From positions 1 to 64,000 of the forward strand of contig NZ_JADEVO010000029.1 of assembly GCF_017114825.1 (NCBI RefSeq): a DNA stretch of 64,000 nucleotides. Reading direction: 5' to 3'. Made by a program: the position numbers and the translations under genes. The notes under the pieces are model-generated. The model saw only the letters and a list, made by a program, of their open reading frames with translations, did no database searches and had not been told where the DNA came from. The stretch comes from Pseudomonas gregormendelii (GTDB lineage Bacteria; Pseudomonadota; Gammaproteobacteria; Pseudomonadales; Pseudomonadaceae). This document shows, piece after piece, positions 62,061 through 64,000 of this stretch; position 1 is the first letter of the stretch; every line of letters starts with the position of its first letter.

Positions 62061-62875
62061 GTCTTTCCATGCGCTCACTCAGTTTTTTCGCGCTGTGCTG
62101 TTTCAGTGCCCAGTCGTTTGCTGCCGACTTGCCCGGTAGCCAGGACCTGCCGATGCTGCCGCGGATGGCCGATGCGCAGATCGTCGACTATCGCCCCGCT
62201 GTGGAAATGGAACGGATCTATCCGCTGGGGTCGATCCGCAAGATCAGCGGGCAGTTGCGCTTTGACGGACAGGTCACGGCGCGTGGGCAGACCACTTCCG
62301 TCACCTACGAACTGCCCCCGGAACACTCTTCCACTGACGCTTTTACCGCGGCCCGTGAGGCCTTGCAGAAGCAGGGCGCCGAGTTGTTGTTCTGGTGCCA
62401 GGCGCGTGACTGCGGGGAGAGCAGCCTGTGGGCCAATGAGGTGTTTGGCAACGCAAAACTGTACGGGGCCGATGATCAACAGGCCTATCTGCTGTTGCGT
62501 CTGGCGGCGCCCCAGGACAATACCCTGGTAGCGCTCTACAGCATCACCAGGGGCAATCGTAAAGCGTATCTGCATGCCGAGCAGTTTGACGCCGCCGCGC
62601 CACTGGGCGAATTGCTGCCGACCTCCGCCACTTTGCTGCGACAGCTTAAAAGTACGGGCGAACTCGACTTTGCGAAGTTGTCCGGCGCGCCCGACGAGAC
62701 CTGGTTGCGCTTGCTGTCGCGTGGCTTGAACCTGGATACCGGCCTGCGCGTGAGTGTCTCCGGGCCGAACGCCGAAGCCTGGCGTCAGGCGCTGGTAAAG
62801 CAGGGCGTGCGCGCGGCAAGGATGGAAACCGGCAGCAACGAAGGCTCTGGCCTGCACATCGAACTATTGCGATAA
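62057..62875 (+). CDS. DUF4892 exported protein
   Basis: A 272-aa protein with a signal peptide (residues 6-22, AQSFA cleavage) and a DUF4892 domain (SQDLPMLPRMADAQIVDYRPAVEMERIYPLGSI at its start, LLFWCQARDCGESSLWANEVFGNAKLYG in the middle with a Cys pair). The family is restricted mostly to Pseudomonas and relatives and has no known function; the C-terminal part resembles OmpA-like peptidoglycan-binding folds weakly (RVSVSGPNAEAWRQALVKQGV). It follows the short ORF with ATGA overlap. Confidence 0.8.
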   Translation: MSLSMRSLSFFALCCFSAQSFAADLPGSQDLPMLPRMADAQIVDYRPAVEMERIYPLGSIRKISGQLRFDGQVTARGQTTSVTYELPPEHSSTDAFTAAREALQKQGAELLFWCQARDCGESSLWANEVFGNAKLYGADDQQAYLLLRLAAPQDNTLVALYSITRGNRKAYLHAEQFDAAAPLGELLPTSATLLRQLKSTGELDFAKLSGAPDETWLRLLSRGLNLDTGLRVSVSGPNAEAWRQALVKQGVRAARMETGSNEGSGLHIELLR

Positions 62876-62936
62876 GCTTCATCAGGCGAGCGCCGGATGC
62901 GCGCTCGCCGACTCTTTCCTGACTGACGAGACCTAC

Positions 62937-63989
62937 ATGATCAACAATGATCGGCTGTTGGTGCAGATCCTGCTCCTGGTGCTGTTTGGCGCGAGCTTAT
63001 GGGTGATGGCGCCGTTCTGGTCGGCGTTGTTCTGGGGGGCGGTGCTGGCATTTGCCAGTTGGCCATTGATGCGACTGCTGACTCGCTGGCTAAACGGTCG
63101 CGAATCCCTGGCCGCCGCCGTGCTGACCCTGGGCTGGATGTTGCTGGTGGCTGTACCCCTGGTATGGCTGGGTTTCAACCTGGCCGATCACGTGCGCGAT
63201 GCCACCGCTTTCATCAAGGACGTGCAGGTCGACGGCCTGCCCGAGGCCCCGACCTGGCTCGGTTCGATTCCGCTGATTGGCGAGCGGCTGGTGGGGATCT
63301 GGGACAGCATCGACCAGCAGGGCGCAGCGATGATGCTGGCGGTCAAGCCGTACCTGGGGCAGGTCGGCAACTGGCTGCTGGCCCGCAGTGCGCAGATCGG
63401 CGGCGGTATCCTGGAACTGACCTTGAGCATCGTCTTCGTGTTCTTTTTCTATCGCGACGGACCGCGCCTGGCGGCCTTCGTCCATGGCTTGCTCGAACGA
63501 TTGATCGGCGATCGCGCCGGCTATTACATCGAGCTGGTGGCCGGTACGGTACAGCGGGTGGTCAACGGAGTGATCGGCACGGCAGCGGCGCAGGCGTTGC
63601 TGGCGTTGGTCGGGTTCCTGATTGCCGGCGTTCCCGGGGCCCTGGTGCTCGGTATCGTGACCTTCCTGCTCAGCCTGATTCCCATGGGCCCGCCACTGGT
63701 GTGGATTCCGGCGACGGCGTGGCTGGCGTGGAAAGGTGACTACGGGATGGCGGTGTTCCTGGGGATCTGGGGCACATTCATCATCAGCGGCGTCGACAAC
63801 GTGCTCAAACCCTACCTGATCAGCCGCGGCGGCAACCTGCCGCTGGTGATTGTGTTGCTGGGGGTATTTGGCGGCCTGATCGCATTCGGCTTCATTGGCT
63901 TGTTCATCGGCCCCACGTTGCTGGCCGTGGCCTATAGCTTGTTGACTGACTGGAGCAAGAGTCACGCCCGCATAGAAGAGCGGCGCTGA
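62937..63989 (+). CDS. AI-2E family transporter (UPF0118)
   Basis: The 350-aa membrane protein has paired N-terminal hydrophobic segments (10-60), a hydrophilic loop, an amphipathic region LELTLSIVFVFFFYRDG and a four-segment C-terminal half with LSLIPMGPPLVWIPA and ISRGGNLPLVIVLLGVFGG, all typical of the AI-2E/TqsA-like family. Members export autoinducer-2 or other small molecules, or exchange ions; the substrate is unproven here. It ends 11 bp before the window does. Confidence 0.87.
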   Translation: MINNDRLLVQILLLVLFGASLWVMAPFWSALFWGAVLAFASWPLMRLLTRWLNGRESLAAAVLTLGWMLLVAVPLVWLGFNLADHVRDATAFIKDVQVDGLPEAPTWLGSIPLIGERLVGIWDSIDQQGAAMMLAVKPYLGQVGNWLLARSAQIGGGILELTLSIVFVFFFYRDGPRLAAFVHGLLERLIGDRAGYYIELVAGTVQRVVNGVIGTAAAQALLALVGFLIAGVPGALVLGIVTFLLSLIPMGPPLVWIPATAWLAWKGDYGMAVFLGIWGTFIISGVDNVLKPYLISRGGNLPLVIVLLGVFGGLIAFGFIGLFIGPTLLAVAYSLLTDWSKSHARIEERR

Positions 63990-64000
63990 GGGAAAAAACT

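Overview
The window comes from a chromosome of the Pseudomonas fluorescens group. The evidence is high GC with GC-rich third codon positions, recognisable pseudomonad genes (oprH-phoP-phoQ, gacS, cheV/cheR beside flgAMN, fabAB, relA-mazG), pseudomonad-type REP elements, and gene orders that match, as far as I recall them, Pseudomonas aeruginosa (ldhA-gacS-pirR-pirS...cysM-rlmD-relA-mazG; fabB-fabA-PA1611/1612/1613-gpsA; nrdA-two-component pair...oprH-phoPQ...dctA). No searches were run. Names rest on motifs, lengths and synteny read from the sequence.

Layout. 1-120: the 3' end of a 5S rRNA gene and the terminator of the rRNA operon. 297-5499: a receiver-TPR protein, a soluble histidine kinase, a glutamine synthetase-family enzyme and an MFS transporter. 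5563-13432: motility and chemotaxis genes (ycgR/flgZ, flgN, flgM and flgA leftward; cheV, cheR and flgBCDE rightward), with a FliA promoter before flgM and sigma-54 promoters before flgB and probably flgA. 13698-16592: nrdA, without nrdB beside it, followed by a 736-bp gap with a DnaA box and hairpins. 17329-24219: an RstAB-like two-component pair, a phosphopantetheinyl transferase, a dienelactone hydrolase-family protein, and oprH-phoP-phoQ preceded by four PhoP half-sites. 24225-28221: an AraC-type regulator, dctA with a sigma-54 promoter and two upstream dyads, and a CoA-transferase/racemase. 28397-34428: housekeeping genes (sprT, ttcA, a Tag-like glycosylase, wrbA, arsC-like, a TlpA-like lipoprotein, a META protein).

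34506-39218 holds ldhA, gacS and a PirR-like regulator. The PirS-like kinase follows, but the expected receptor gene pirA is replaced by a YhcG-type PDDEXK nuclease gene (40832-41854). 41963-48131: cysM, rlmD, relA, mazG and a DUF2058 gene. 48781-55732, leftward: fabB, fabA, and a TonB receptor, binding protein and hybrid kinase operon that looks like PA1613-PA1612-PA1611. 55928-63989: gpsA, a DUF4389 gene, sixA, an acyl-CoA ligase and thioesterase pair behind a TetR-type dyad, two alpha/beta hydrolases, a 25-codon ORF coupled to a DUF4892 gene, and an AI-2E family transporter.

The region is dense in signal transduction: seven histidine kinases and six response-regulator or receiver proteins. 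Two of the kinases, GacS and the PA1611-like protein, are expected to feed the Gac/Rsm network. At least ten REP-type palindromes of two sequence families sit between genes. I found no prophage, IS element, CRISPR array, plasmid gene or tRNA.
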